Below the pieces are notes generated by a model. It made no database searches. It saw nothing but the letters and a program-made list of their open reading frames with translations, and was not told where the DNA came from. A program made the translations under genes and the position numbers. A stretch of DNA of 49,773 bases, from assembly GCF_030655615.1 (NCBI RefSeq), contig NZ_JAURVJ010000005.1, forward strand, positions 1 through 49,773, written 5' to 3'. Source of the DNA: Nocardioides sp. Lineage in GTDB: Bacteria; Actinomycetota; Actinomycetes; Propionibacteriales; Nocardioidaceae. Positions 16,104-25,032 of this stretch are shown in pieces; positions within the stretch are counted from its first letter, which is position 1, and every line of letters begins with the position of its first letter.

Positions 16104-17522
16104 ATGTTCAGCAACAGCGACGACCTGCTCGCCTACATCAAGGACGAGGGCGTCGAGATGGTCGACGTCCGCTTCTGCGACCTGCCCGGCATCATGCAGC
16201 ACTTCACCGTCCCGGTGTCGTCCTTCGACCAGAGCGTCTTCGACGACGGACTCGGTTTCGACGGCTCCTCGATCCGTGGCTTCCAGGCCATCAACGAGTC
16301 CGACATGGCGCTCTTCCCGGACCCGACCACGGCCTACATCGACCCGTTCCGCACCGCGAAGACGATGGTCATCAACTTCTTCATCCACGACCCGATCACC
16401 GGTGAGCCCTACTCGCGCGACCCGCGCAACATCGCCCGCAAGGCGCTGGCCTACCTGTCGACCACGGGCATCGCCGACACGGCGTACTTCGCGCCCGAGG
16501 CCGAGTTCTACATCTTCGACAAGGTGCGCTACTCGACCGGCGTCAACGAGAGCTACTACCACATCGACTCCGTCGAGGGCTGGTGGAACTCGGGCGCCGA
16601 GGGCGACAACCTGGGCTACAAGACCCGCCTCAAGGGCGGCTACTTCCCGGTCGCGCCCTACGACCACTACACCGACCTGCGCGACGAGATGGTCAAGAAC
16701 CTCGAGGGCGTCGGCCTTACGGTCGAGCGGGCCCACCACGAGGTCGGCACGGCCGGCCAGGCCGAGATCAACTACCGCTTCGACACGCTGCTCAAGGCCG
16801 CCGACGACGTGATGAAGTTCAAGTACATCATCAAGAACACGGCGTGGGCCAACAACAAGTCGGTCACCTTCATGCCCAAGCCGATCTTCGGTGACAACGG
16901 CTCCGGCATGCACGTCCACCAGTCGCTGTGGAACGGCGACGAGCCGCTCTTCTACGACGAGACCGGTTACGGCGGGCTGTCCGACATGGCGCGCTGGTAC
17001 ATCGGCGGCATCCTCAAGCACGCCCCGTCGCTGCTGGCCTTCACCAACCCCACGGTCAACTCCTACCACCGTCTGGTGCCCGGCTTCGAGGCCCCGATCT
17101 CGCTGGTCTACTCCTCGCGCAACCGCTCGGCCTCGGTCCGGATCCCGATCACCGGCTCCAACCCCAAGGCCAAGCGAATCGAGACCCGCTTCCCCGACCC
17201 GTCGGCCAACCCCTACCTGGCCTTCGCCGCGCTCATGCTCGCCGGCGTCGACGGGATCAAGAACAAGACCGAGCCCGCCGCCCCGATCGACAAGGACATC
17301 TACGAGCTCCCGCCGGACGAGATGGCCGAGATCGACCAGGTGCCGACGTCGCTCGGCGCCGTCCTCGACGCCCTCGAGGCCGACCAGGACTACCTGCACC
17401 AGGGCAACGTCTTCACGCCCGACTTGATCGAGACCTGGGTCGACTACAAGCGCACCCAGGAGATCGCCCCCGTGCAGCTGCGCCCCCACCCGCACGAGTT
17501 CGAGCTCTACTACGACATCTAG
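16104..17522 (+). CDS. glnA: Type I glutamine synthetase
   Basis: Makes glutamine from glutamate, ammonia and ATP; the main ammonium-assimilation enzyme and a dodecamer. At 472 residues it is of standard GSI length. Visible motifs are [10 protein letters not shown] (51-60), the ATP/metal sites [10 protein letters not shown] (about 130-139) and [17 protein letters not shown] (213-229), [18 protein letters not shown] (257-274) and NRSASVRIP (340-348). Tyr400 in KDIYELP is the expected adenylylation site of the GSI-beta class, so activity is probably also controlled by GlnE. The gene closes the block syntenic with Rv2215-Rv2220 (glnA1). A GlnR operator, promoter and strong ribosome site precede it, and a terminator follows. 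Confidence 0.98.
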   Translation: MFSNSDDLLAYIKDEGVEMVDVRFCDLPGIMQHFTVPVSSFDQSVFDDGLGFDGSSIRGFQAINESDMALFPDPTTAYIDPFRTAKTMVINFFIHDPITGEPYSRDPRNIARKALAYLSTTGIADTAYFAPEAEFYIFDKVRYSTGVNESYYHIDSVEGWWNSGAEGDNLGYKTRLKGGYFPVAPYDHYTDLRDEMVKNLEGVGLTVERAHHEVGTAGQAEINYRFDTLLKAADDVMKFKYIIKNTAWANNKSVTFMPKPIFGDNGSGMHVHQSLWNGDEPLFYDETGYGGLSDMARWYIGGILKHAPSLLAFTNPTVNSYHRLVPGFEAPISLVYSSRNRSASVRIPITGSNPKAKRIETRFPDPSANPYLAFAALMLAGVDGIKNKTEPAAPIDKDIYELPPDEMAEIDQVPTSLGAVLDALEADQDYLHQGNVFTPDLIETWVDYKRTQEIAPVQLRPHPHEFELYYDI

Positions 17523-17594
17523 TCTGTGCACCCCCCTGCGACCTGAGGTGTGAGGTTCTGGGGACGGTCTCAGTGCGCTAGGAGTCCGCAAGGA

Positions 17595-17622
17595 GGTCCG
17601 CCGACGAGGTTGTCGGCGGACC
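17595..17622 (+). terminator. glnA terminator
   Basis: Perfect 11-bp stem (ggtccgccgac / gtcggcggacc) with a 6-nt loop, followed by TTCTT. Confidence 0.85.
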
Positions 17623-18034
17623 TTCTTCGTCGTTCGCCGACGCCTCGGCGACCTTGGCGGTCTACGTCCGCGGACATCAAGGGCCTGGGTCGCGCATGCG
17701 CCACACGGAGACATGGCGATCCGCGCTCGAGCAGGGCGCCGTGGTCGTCACGACGGACGAAGATTCTGCAGGGATGGTCGTCGCTGGCTGGGTGACGCCG
17801 ACGGTCGTTGGGGAACACGCTGGCACCACCCGACGCGCCGCCCTCCCGCGAAGCTCGAGCCGCTCGTGGAGCACGTCGCCGACAGATCGGACTATCGCGA
17901 TCGACTGATCGAACGTCGGCAGGTGCCGTGGCTGATGACCGCGTCGTGGGTGGCGACTTCTCGACCCGAGTCCCCCTAGATTTTCAGTCATGTGCCTCGA
18001 CCCGCCCGAAACAGCCGATGAGCGGTCGTTCCTG
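17623..18034. other. Gene-poor stretch with a possible gene remnant
   Basis: About 410 nt without a convincing intact gene. One plus-strand frame (17713-17979) ends with a protein-like stretch (KLEPLVEHVADRSDYRDRLIERR, then PWLMTASW), while its N-terminal part looks random, as expected for the 3' end of a decayed gene. The family is not recognised. Confidence 0.35.
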
Positions 18035-18757
18035 CTATCTCATCCGCCGCATGGCCACGAGATGGAACTCGTTGCCATCGGGGTCACGGAGGACAGCCTC
18101 CGAGGACACAGGCCCTTCCTCAACGTGAGCGCCTAGGGACTTCAAATGCTCGATAGCTCCTGAGATGGAATCGGAAGTCGAAAGCTCGAAACGCAACCGG
18201 TCCCGGCCCTCGCGCGGCATCAGTGGCGGCCCACTCCACGTCACCTTGGAACCGCCTTCAGGCGACTGGATCGCCGTCTCTTCATCTTGATCCCATACCA
18301 AGGGCCACCCCAGCGCATCGCTCCAGAAGTAGCCAACAGCCTGCGAGCCGTCGCAATTGATCGCGCCAATCGCGCCGGTGTTGGCGAGGAACGTGCTCCC
18401 GGGAGGTATCACACAAAACTCGTTCCCTTCCGGGTCGACAAGCACTGTGTGTGGTTCATCTGGAGACTGGCCAATGTCTCCATCAGTAGCGCCGAGGCTG
18501 TAAGCGTGTGAAATCAACTGCTGCATCTCGTCCATCGACCCGGTTGTGAGGTCGAAGTGAATTCGGTTCTGGCTGCTTTTTGAACTACCCCCAGGACGAA
18601 GCATGAGGGGGTAACCAGAAGGGGCGTCTGGCAGGACGGCGACTGCCCCGTCTTCTTGATCCTCCGCTCTCCAGCCCAACACGTCCGCCCAGAAAGACGC
18701 CATGCGACGAACGTCTTGCACATCGAGTCGAAGCCCAACTAATGCCAAAGGTGCCAT
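18035..18757 (-). CDS. VOC family (glyoxalase-like) two-domain protein
   Basis: A 240-residue protein made of two VOC modules (about 1-118 and 125-240). Each starts with a beta-alpha unit containing a conserved Trp pair (ASFWADVLGWRAED; VGYFWSDALGWPLVWDQD) and ends with DPEGNEF or DPDGNEFHLV, the Glyoxalase_6-like signature. VOC enzymes use metal for isomerase, dioxygenase or resistance functions; the reaction here is unknown. GC content is clearly lower than in the neighbours, and there is no conserved context, which suggests horizontal acquisition. Confidence 0.88.
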   Translation of the reverse strand: MAPLALVGLRLDVQDVRRMASFWADVLGWRAEDQEDGAVAVLPDAPSGYPLMLRPGGSSKSSQNRIHFDLTTGSMDEMQQLISHAYSLGATDGDIGQSPDEPHTVLVDPEGNEFCVIPPGSTFLANTGAIGAINCDGSQAVGYFWSDALGWPLVWDQDEETAIQSPEGGSKVTWSGPPLMPREGRDRLRFELSTSDSISGAIEHLKSLGAHVEEGPVSSEAVLRDPDGNEFHLVAMRRMR

Positions 18758-18998
18758 GCAGGCACGCTCTCATGTCGCTCGACCATGCCACGCTCCGAGC
18801 GCACATGCCGAAAGTCGGGCGCAGACGTTCGCGCGGAGATCATTGGCTCAGTATCAGGCTGGGGTGTGGGCTCCCAAAGCGTCGCGACTGGTCGCTGCCG
18901 CCAACATCGGCCCACCGGAGAGCGGCCCGAAGCGGCCGATGTGTTGATGACTTGTCGAGTCGCTCAACCGGGCGTCGCACCGCGGCCACTGAGACCTG

Positions 18999-19727
18999 TC
19001 AGCGGAGGTAGCCGCAGGAGTCCTCGGGCGTCAGGAACGTGCCGGAGTAGGAGCCGTCGGTCTCCGAGGAGCCGAAGTCGTAGTCAGAGCCGAAGTCGTC
19101 GGGAGAGTCGTAGGCCGAGCCGTAGTCGCCTCCGAAGTCGTAGTCGGAGCCGTATTCGGAGCCGAGTCCGAAGTCGGCTCCCTCGCTCGGGTGGTCGGCG
19201 AGGAACTCGCTGACGCACTGGTCGTAGCGGTCCTGGCGGGAGCCGTCGCCGTCGTCGTTGTTGGCCGCGGCCAGACCGGCTCCGCCGGTGCCTAGGGCGC
19301 AGCAGCCGGCGGCAACGCCGGAGCGGGCGCGTCCGGGCCGCCGTGACGAGCTCGATGAGCCGGACGAGGAGCTGCGGTAGCGGGACGACGAGCGCGCCGA
19401 CGAGCGGCGCCGGCGCCATGAGGTCGGCAAGGTCGACGAGGACGACGAGGTCGGCGAGGACGAGTCCATGGTGCCGGTGCCGTCGTCCTCGGTGTCGAAG
19501 TAGGTGTCGTAGGCCGGCGACGTCGGGGGCTCGACCGGGGTGGGCGCGGGCGGAGACGTGCTCGAGGAAGTGGTCACCGCGCAGGCGCAGGAGGTGCAGG
19601 TGCCGCCGGCCACGCAGGCCCGGCAGGTGCCGCACGCCGGACAGGTACCGCAGGCGGCGGTGGGCCCGGGGTCCGGAGTCTCGTCGCCGGCGGCGGGCGG
19701 CTCGTAGGCCTCGTAGTCGTGGGTCAC
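18999..19727 (-). CDS. Low-complexity Cys-, Ser/Arg- and Asp/Gly-rich protein, unknown function
   Basis: A predicted 242-residue protein in four compositional blocks: an acidic N-terminus; a cysteine cluster with eight Cys in about 25 residues (CGTCPACGTC...CTSCACA, about residues 30-54); a Ser/Arg-rich block with runs such as SSSSGSSSSS; a short hydrophobic Ala/Gly segment (GVAAGCCALGTGGAGLAAA); and a Tyr/Asp/Gly repeat tail (GSDYDFGGDYGSAYDS). The Cys spacing CxxC-x2-CxxC could bind zinc or an iron-sulfur cluster. GTG 19727 follows GAGGGGAC at good spacing; the frame extends further upstream but loses this composition. The family is not recognised. Confidence 0.55.
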   Translation of the reverse strand: MTHDYEAYEPPAAGDETPDPGPTAACGTCPACGTCRACVAGGTCTSCACAVTTSSSTSPPAPTPVEPPTSPAYDTYFDTEDDGTGTMDSSSPTSSSSSTLPTSWRRRRSSARSSSRYRSSSSGSSSSSRRPGRARSGVAAGCCALGTGGAGLAAANNDDGDGSRQDRYDQCVSEFLADHPSEGADFGLGSEYGSDYDFGGDYGSAYDSPDDFGSDYDFGSSETDGSYSGTFLTPEDSCGYLR

Positions 19728-19803
19728 GACGGCAGCGTCCCCTCGGGGCCGGGCCTCGAAACGGCGGAACCGCGGTTTGGTGAGCGCGGGGGAATGGGGT
19801 CGC

Positions 19804-20460
19804 ATGCACCTCGCGCGCACGGCTGCTGCCGTCGTTCGGCCACCGCGCTCGCTGCGTGTGGCGATCCCGAGCCTGACAGTCCGTCCCCACCCCGGCGACG
19901 TACCGACCGCGACGGCGGACCTCGAGCCGACGACGACGCAACCCGCGGCCGCCGCTGCCACGCTCGTGCCCGACGCCGGTGCAGGGCTGGCGCCGCGGTC
20001 GTTCAAGCAGTGGTGCACGGCGATCACCAGGAAGCAGGTGACCGCCCTGATGGGGATCGAGATCGAGGAGGTCCGCAGCACCAGCTATGTCGGTGCGGCA
20101 AGGGGTGCTCGGCCCCGCCGTTGCCAAGGAGCTGAGCGACCCGTCCTTCGGATCGGCTGGAAGACCGGCGCCGAAGACTCGCTCGAACCGTACGCACCCT
20201 CCGCCCGACGTTGCCGCTTCGAGGGCATTGCCGAGGCTGCCGGCATGACCTGGTCGAGGTCAGCGGTAGGCCGGGTCAGGGGTCAGCCTTGGACCGATCG
20301 CGAAGGCGATACGCCAACTACCTCGACCACCCTCCGGCCAAGTCTCCGGTCTACAGGTGCTCGCGATGTGGGCAGCCTCGTTCAGATCGGCGCTAGCGAT
20401 CGACTCGAAGGCGCCCGGCCACGACGCGCTGCGGGCTGTGCCCGACAAGGCCGCGTCCCG
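19804..20460 (+). pseudogene. Frameshifted remnant of a DUF3558-like lipoprotein gene
   Basis: Protein-like pieces appear in different plus-strand frames. There is a lipoprotein-like start (SATALAACGDPEPDSPSP, frame of about 19840-19900), then PTATADLEPTTTQPAAAA, then SFKQWCTAITRKQVTALMGIEIEEV near 20000-20075. That last piece resembles the CxxIT...LLG pattern of DUF3558 lipoproteins. A later piece, KELSDPSFG, is in a third frame. At least two frameshifts are needed to join them. Family assignment is tentative. Confidence 0.45.
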
Positions 20461-20498
20461 CGCTCTGCCGAGTTGAGAGCGTGCGGTGGGGTTACGAC

Positions 20499-20504
20499 TA
20501 CGCT
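20499..20504 (+). promoter_or_regulatory. -10 box TACGCT, possible leaderless promoter
   Basis: TACGCT ends 7 nt before GTG 20512, the start chosen for the small membrane protein. Confidence 0.45.
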
Positions 20505-20511
20505 CCGCGAC

Positions 20512-20814
20512 GTGCTTGAACAAGTCACCCCGCAATCACTAGCACCGGTGACCTCGGCGCAGGTCGTGATCCTTGCCGTCATCGTCATGGCGCTCACCAT
20601 GGCGGGATCCTGGTTGTGGGTACTGATCGATCTGCTGACTTGGCCTTCCTCGACGTGGGACTCGTCCGGGCTGAGCAGGGCCAGGTGGGTTTCGCGGGTC
20701 TTCCTGCTGGGCTGGATCGGGGCCGTCTGGTACATGCACTCGGCACGACGTCACCTGAAGACCACCTACGCCGAGGTTCGATCGGCCAGGAAGGACCACC
20801 ACAACCTGGGTTGA
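20512..20814 (+). CDS. Small two-helix membrane protein (PLDc_N-like)
   Basis: A 100-residue protein with two membrane segments (about 18-43 and 63-80) joined by a short polar loop with WPSSTWDSSG, and a basic tail. The layout with Trp-rich segment ends resembles the phospholipase D N-terminal-like membrane domain (PLDc_N), often found as a stand-alone protein in actinobacteria. No function is known. The frame is open far upstream, but that part overlaps the decayed lipoprotein gene; the -10 box 7 nt before GTG 20512 supports this start. Confidence 0.6.
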   Translation: MLEQVTPQSLAPVTSAQVVILAVIVMALTMAGSWLWVLIDLLTWPSSTWDSSGLSRARWVSRVFLLGWIGAVWYMHSARRHLKTTYAEVRSARKDHHNLG

Positions 20815-20871
20815 GGCGATCAGCCCGGCTCCCTCTGAGGTGATTGAGCGGTCCCCCGACATGCCGCCGAG

Positions 20872-20894
20872 CGGGCTCCGTCCGACCACATGCC
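20872..20894. repeat. Dispersed motif GGGCTCCGYCCGACCA, copy 1
   Basis: cgggctccgtccgacca followed by catgccg in the gap after the small membrane protein gene. Related copies are at 21738-21750 (cgggctccgcccg) and 24949-24970. Confidence 0.5.
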
Positions 20895-21022
20895 GCGATC
20901 GGGGCGCTGTCGTGCCGAGAGTGGGCCCCGGACGCGAGTGCTTGACTCAGCAGGTGCACGCAAACGAGGAAAGCGGCCCTTCGCCAGACGCGTTCGAGGT
21001 CACGGTCGGGTCGCGACAGGCT

Positions 21023-21295
21023 TCATGCCTTGAATGGCTGCCAGGACGGGTCTTTCAGTTCATCGGCACGCGGTCGGCGCGCGCAGAACGCTGGCGGCGC
21101 ATCATCGGCGGAGCGCCCCTCCTGTTGAAAGCGGACCTGACCTTCGACGAGGCTGATGCCGTTAGGGCCGCCGTAACGTTGGTCGGGGCTGATGCCGCCG
21201 TCGTCCTCCCATAGGCATACCGGGCACACCTCGTAACGGCCAGGCTCCTGCAAGGTGCGGAAGCCGCAGCAGCGGCACGTGGCATGCGTGGTCAT
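21023..21295 (-). CDS. CPCC family cysteine-rich protein
   Basis: A 90-residue protein with the Cys_rich_CPCC layout: TCRCCGFRTLQEPGRYEVC then VCLWEDDGG, and later GPNGISLVEGQVRFQ. The four core cysteines (CxCC and CxxC) probably bind zinc. Such small proteins are widespread, often in variable gene neighbourhoods and near toxin immunity genes; the function is unknown. Here the first motif reads CRCC instead of CPCC. ATG 21295 lacks a clear ribosome site. It is divergent from the gene at 21366. Confidence 0.85.
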   Translation of the reverse strand: MTTHATCRCCGFRTLQEPGRYEVCPVCLWEDDGGISPDQRYGGPNGISLVEGQVRFQQEGRSADDAPPAFCARRPRADELKDPSWQPFKA

Positions 21296-21365
21296 GGGAG
21301 CATCGTGTCACCACCGAACGCTCCGCATGTCGATGAGCGGATGGATCGCGTGGCAACACCCAGAC

Positions 21366-21707
21366 ATGACGAACGGCCCCGCACGTCGAGCAACCGCTGA
21401 ATCCGGCGACACCATCGATGACCCGTCCGAGGACGCCCTGTTCCTGACGCTGGACGACATCGAGGCAGGTGAAGGCACTCACCTCATTGTGGACGTGTTG
21501 GGGGACGTGACCAGTCGAACGTTCGCGCAGACCTCGCGAAACTCCGACGGGTCCTACATCGTCGAGTACCGCGACGGCGCGGCCGAACGGCACTTTGGCA
21601 CGATTGCGCCGGATGTGCTCACGGCTCACGCCCTGTTAACCGGGTGGGCATTCGCGGTGCCTGGCTGGCGCGACAGTGCGGCGGAATGGGAGCAAGTGCA
21701 CGTCTGA
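21366..21707 (+). CDS. Hypothetical protein
   Basis: A 113-residue acidic soluble protein with regular alternating structure (DALFLTLDDIEAGEGTHLIVDVL; GSYIVEYRDGAAERHFG; HALLTGWAFAVPGWRDSA). Its size, acidity and location beside a CPCC protein resemble immunity-type orphan proteins, but no family is recognised. ATG 21366 was chosen as the first Met before the well-composed region; ATG 21327 is an alternative adding 13 residues. Confidence 0.6.
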   Translation: MTNGPARRATAESGDTIDDPSEDALFLTLDDIEAGEGTHLIVDVLGDVTSRTFAQTSRNSDGSYIVEYRDGAAERHFGTIAPDVLTAHALLTGWAFAVPGWRDSAAEWEQVHV

Positions 21708-21737
21708 GGGTGCGATGCGCCCGACCGTGGCGCCCAG

Positions 21738-21750
21738 CGGGCTCCGCCCG
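21738..21750. repeat. Dispersed motif, copy 2 (cgggctccgcccg palindrome)
   Basis: A 5-bp stem with TCC loop, 31 nt after the hypothetical gene; the core of the motif at 20872 and 24949. Confidence 0.45.
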
Positions 21751-21908
21751 TCCATCCCGCTGGTCTGGCTCGGCCCGCCCATGCCGAGTCGGGGGTCGTG
21801 TCCCAGCGTCACCCGACTGGGTGGCATCTGGTTGACAGGCCTCGTGGTGCGAGCGAACGACGTACGATCTGCGGACTCGTCAGACAGGGGTGGAGATCGT
21901 TGAGGGTG

Positions 21909-23951
21909 ATGCGTCGTTGCGTTCCGGTCGTCGCTGCTGCGCTGGTGGCCGGTCTTGTTGCCGGGCCTCCCGCGTTGGCTGACCAGACCGAACCGGTGGG
22001 CGCCCCGACGTTCGCGACCACGGGCAGGTACGTCCACGCGACGTTCGACGGTGACCTCTACTTCGGTGCGAACGACGGGGTGCACGGCTACGAGCTGTGG
22101 CGTACCGACGGCACCGCCACGGGCACCAGGATGGTCACCGACGACTTTCCGGCCCGCGAGGACGACATGGACCTCTACATCGTCTCGGACCGGCTCTTCG
22201 TGGTCACCGGTAGCGGCCGGGCCTACGCCTACGACGGCACGCAGCCGCCGGTACGGATCACCGGATTCGGGACGATGCCGACTGGGGTCAACCGTGGCGT
22301 GACCGGGGTCGTGGCGGACCGGCTGATCCTCACCGGGAGCGGCTACGACCTGTACGCCGTCGACCCCGGTACGACGGTGGCGCGGCTCGTCGACAGCCCG
22401 GGCAGGAAGGCGTTCGAGTTCGCCGGGACGGACCTGGCCGTGCTCGGCGACTGGGCCTACTTCTCCGGCCGAGACCGCACCTCTGCCAACCCCACCGACC
22501 CGACCGACAAGGTGGGCGTCGAGCTGCTGCGCACCAACGGGACCGTGACCGAGCTGGTCAAGGACATCAACCCGGGTCCCGACGGCAGCTATCCCCAGGC
22601 GTGGATCACCGCCGGCGACACGTTGTTCTTCCAGGCCAACGACGGTGTCCACGAAGAGGAGCTGTGGACGACCGACGGCACGGACGCGGGCACCCACCTG
22701 GTCCGCGACCACCGCACCGACGGGAGCAGCGGGTTCGCCTACTCCCCGCTCGCGCACGGCGACGAGATCTACTACCTGCCCGGCGACGGTGGGCAGCTGT
22801 GGCGCTCCGACGGCACCGACGAGGGCACCCACCTGGTCGCCGACGTCTCGGCAGCTGACGGGGCGAGCCTCTTGCTGCTGGCCTCGGTGGGGTCCGAGGT
22901 GTACTACCTGAGGAGCTACTCGGACCGCAGCGTCCGGCCCGCAGTGCAGCGCGGCCTGTTGGTCCGCACCGATGGCACACCCGAGGGCACCCGGACCGTG
23001 GCGCAGCTGCCCGGTTCCATCTTCGAGGTGGGCCGGCCAGCCGTGGTCGGTGACCGGCTCTACTTCAGCGCCCCGTCGGCCTACGGCTCCGCGCTGTGGC
23101 GCAGCGACGGCACGGCGAACGGCACCTTCCCGGTCTCCTTGGGTGGCTTCGACGGCACCGGCACCGCGGGCGACCCCGACATCCACGAGGCACGGACGCT
23201 GGGCAACCGCGTCGTGTTCTCCTCCAGGTTCCGTCCCGAGCCTGGGTCCGAGCCGACCACGCAACGCCGCCTGTACGTCGTCGACCCCACCATCGCTGTC
23301 CCGCCTCGACGCGCCACTGCTGCACCGGAGCTCAGCTGGGACGACGTCACTGGCAAGCTCGCCGTCTCGACGGGCACGTGGACGCCGGGTACCGACACCT
23401 TCACCTACCAGTGGTTCCGCGACGGCGCAGCGATCCCAGAGGCGACCGGTCCGACCCTGCAGGTGAGGTCCATGTACGAACCGCGCCTGGGCGACCGGAT
23501 CGCTGCCGTCGTCACTGGCGCAGGTGTTGGTTCGGCCTCGGCCACCGCATCCTCGCCCACCGTGCGTGTCACCCGCGCTGCCCTGGCACCGCTGCCCCCC
23601 ATCGCACGACCGCGAGTCCAAGGACGCCCCGTGGTTGGACGCCACCTGGTGGCGGCCCCCGAAGAGCGCTACCCAGATTCGAGGACCTCCTACCGTTGGT
23701 TCGTCGGAAAGCACGTCGTGCCCCGCATCCACGGGCCCCGGTTACGTCTGGTCAGGGCCTACATCGGGAAGAAGGTGCAGGTCCAGATCATCATGAGCCG
23801 CACGGGCAACGACACCCGGCGAAGCAGGTCGCTCCCCACCGCCGCGGTCCGGGGAGCTCGACACCTACGCCCCGACGCAACACCTACGTCGGCGACCGGC
23901 GCCACGTCCGGTCATGACCAAGCCGACGGCAGATCGAGCAGTACCGCATAG
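21909..23951 (+). CDS. Secreted ELWxxDGT-repeat protein with bacterial Ig-like repeats
   Basis: A 680-residue exported protein. A signal peptide covers about residues 1-24 (cleavage near ALA-DQ). Residues 25-440 hold a beta-propeller-like set of repeats of the ELWRTDGTATGT type, alternating with strands ending in LYFGANDG or LFFQANDGVH. Clear copies lie near residues 58, 255, 300, 370 and 415. The C-terminal ~200 residues carry one or two Ig-like repeats with the FTYQWFRDGAAIPEATGPTLQV signature. Such proteins act at the cell surface, probably in binding. ATG 21909 follows GAGGG; TACGAT near 21862 may be its -10. The last ~40 residues are low complexity and may reflect loss of an original stop. 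Confidence 0.82.
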   Translation: MRRCVPVVAAALVAGLVAGPPALADQTEPVGAPTFATTGRYVHATFDGDLYFGANDGVHGYELWRTDGTATGTRMVTDDFPAREDDMDLYIVSDRLFVVTGSGRAYAYDGTQPPVRITGFGTMPTGVNRGVTGVVADRLILTGSGYDLYAVDPGTTVARLVDSPGRKAFEFAGTDLAVLGDWAYFSGRDRTSANPTDPTDKVGVELLRTNGTVTELVKDINPGPDGSYPQAWITAGDTLFFQANDGVHEEELWTTDGTDAGTHLVRDHRTDGSSGFAYSPLAHGDEIYYLPGDGGQLWRSDGTDEGTHLVADVSAADGASLLLLASVGSEVYYLRSYSDRSVRPAVQRGLLVRTDGTPEGTRTVAQLPGSIFEVGRPAVVGDRLYFSAPSAYGSALWRSDGTANGTFPVSLGGFDGTGTAGDPDIHEARTLGNRVVFSSRFRPEPGSEPTTQRRLYVVDPTIAVPPRRATAAPELSWDDVTGKLAVSTGTWTPGTDTFTYQWFRDGAAIPEATGPTLQVRSMYEPRLGDRIAAVVTGAGVGSASATASSPTVRVTRAALAPLPPIARPRVQGRPVVGRHLVAAPEERYPDSRTSYRWFVGKHVVPRIHGPRLRLVRAYIGKKVQVQIIMSRTGNDTRRSRSLPTAAVRGARHLRPDATPTSATGATSGHDQADGRSSSTA

Positions 23952-24094
23952 AGCGCGTCGAAGACAAGCAGCCCGGCAAAGAACGTGCTGCACCTGTCCC
24001 GGCCCACCAATACGCTCGACCATGCCGATGACGGTGTGCGGAGATGTCGACAGCGAGGACGGCGCACAACTACTGACGAAGGTCCGATCGCGAC

Positions 24095-24445
24095 GTGCCG
24101 CCCGGCTTGGGCTCGGCTTCTGGACCGACTTTCAGCAGTACTTGTGCTGCAGCGTCGACGACGCCCGACCCTGCCGAGTTCGTCGACGACCTGGTCTTCG
24201 GTGTCCGTCCGGACAACCGGATCTCGGTCGGCCGCGCCACCACGTCCCCGGCTGCCGGCACCGCCGCGCTCCCCGTCACGGTGCCCGGTATAGAGACCGC
24301 CTCGGTCAGCGGGCCCGGCATCGTCGGTGCGAGTCTCGACTCGGCGCGCAGACGCACGCACCGCTTCATGATTCGCGCCCGCGGGGCGGATGAACGGACG
24401 CTTCGACGCAAGGTGCGGGTCACCGTGCGGGTGACGATGACCTAA
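24095..24445 (+). pseudogene. Orphan 3' end of a secreted repeat-protein gene
   Basis: The frame reads ...VTVPGIETASVSGPGIVGASLDSARRRTHRFMIRARG..., then ends LRRKVRVTVRVTMT. This matches the usual C-terminal pattern of secreted actinobacterial repeat proteins (strand, SGxGVVGAS, basic strand, LRRxxRVTVRVTVT) but has no plausible N-terminus. The rest of the 587-nt gap (23952-24538) shows no gene. Probably a decayed fragment; a short expressed protein is not excluded. Confidence 0.4.
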
Positions 24446-24538
24446 CGCCCCAACGAGGGCATCGCGACAACCGTCGTCAAACCCGTGCCGCTCGTCCGCC
24501 GCCGCAGACGTCCGCCCGACCATGCCGTCCCGGGGGGC

Positions 24539-24856
24539 TCAGGGCGAGCGCAGACGACTGGTCGGTGCCTCATCGACGCTTGAGTCAGTCCGTCGGCTGG
24601 TTGCCCAAATCGTCAGCGGCACCAGGATGGTGACGCCGAGCAGCAAGGCACAGCCGGCGTAGAGGAAGCCGTTCGCCGAGGCTGTGTCGCACTCGCCCGC
24701 GAAGTCTGAACCGGAACAGTTCGCTTCGGTGAAGATGGCGGTAGTTGCGAGGAACACCGAGACCGGAACGACGACCAGCAGGCAGACGGCAATGGCCGTG
24801 AGCGAACCGGCCACCCTCGATCGACCTCCAAGCATCATCGTCTTCATCTCTTCCAT
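24539..24856 (-). CDS. Small membrane protein, unknown function
   Basis: A predicted 105-residue protein with two membrane segments (about 13-38, VAGSLTAIAVCLLVVVPVSVFLA; about 63-88, FLYAGCALLLGVTILVPLTIWA). The external loop between them contains two Cys (ANCSGSDFAGECD) that could form a disulfide. The C-terminus is polar. The start is uncertain: ATG 24856, ATG 24847 and a further upstream frame are all possible. The family is not recognised. Confidence 0.6.
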   Translation of the reverse strand: MEEMKTMMLGGRSRVAGSLTAIAVCLLVVVPVSVFLATTAIFTEANCSGSDFAGECDTASANGFLYAGCALLLGVTILVPLTIWATSRRTDSSVDEAPTSRLRSP

Positions 24857-24948
24857 GCCCGACGTATTGGCACTGCGGAGTGTCGCAGGATCGGAGCCAA
24901 CCGACACGAGAACTCGAGCTCATGCCGCGCCGCGTCTCGTGGCCGCAT

Positions 24949-24970
24949 CGGGCTCCGCCCGACCACGCCG
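24949..24970. repeat. Dispersed motif, copy 3
   Basis: cgggctccgcccgaccacgcc lies in the gap upstream of the small membrane protein gene; compare 20872-20894 and 21738-21750. Confidence 0.5.
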
Positions 24971-25032
24971 AATCAAACACCTCGACTGAGTCGTCCAGGA
25001 CTTGTGCCGTCAGCCCACCTGTCCGGACGCGT

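Noticed and set aside
20840..21214. A plus-strand frame of 124 codons
   Set aside because: Overlaps the CPCC gene, which has a clear family pattern on the other strand.
21636..23732. A minus-strand open frame of about 700 codons
   Set aside because: Antisense to the ELWxxDGT repeat gene, whose frame has signal peptide and repeats.
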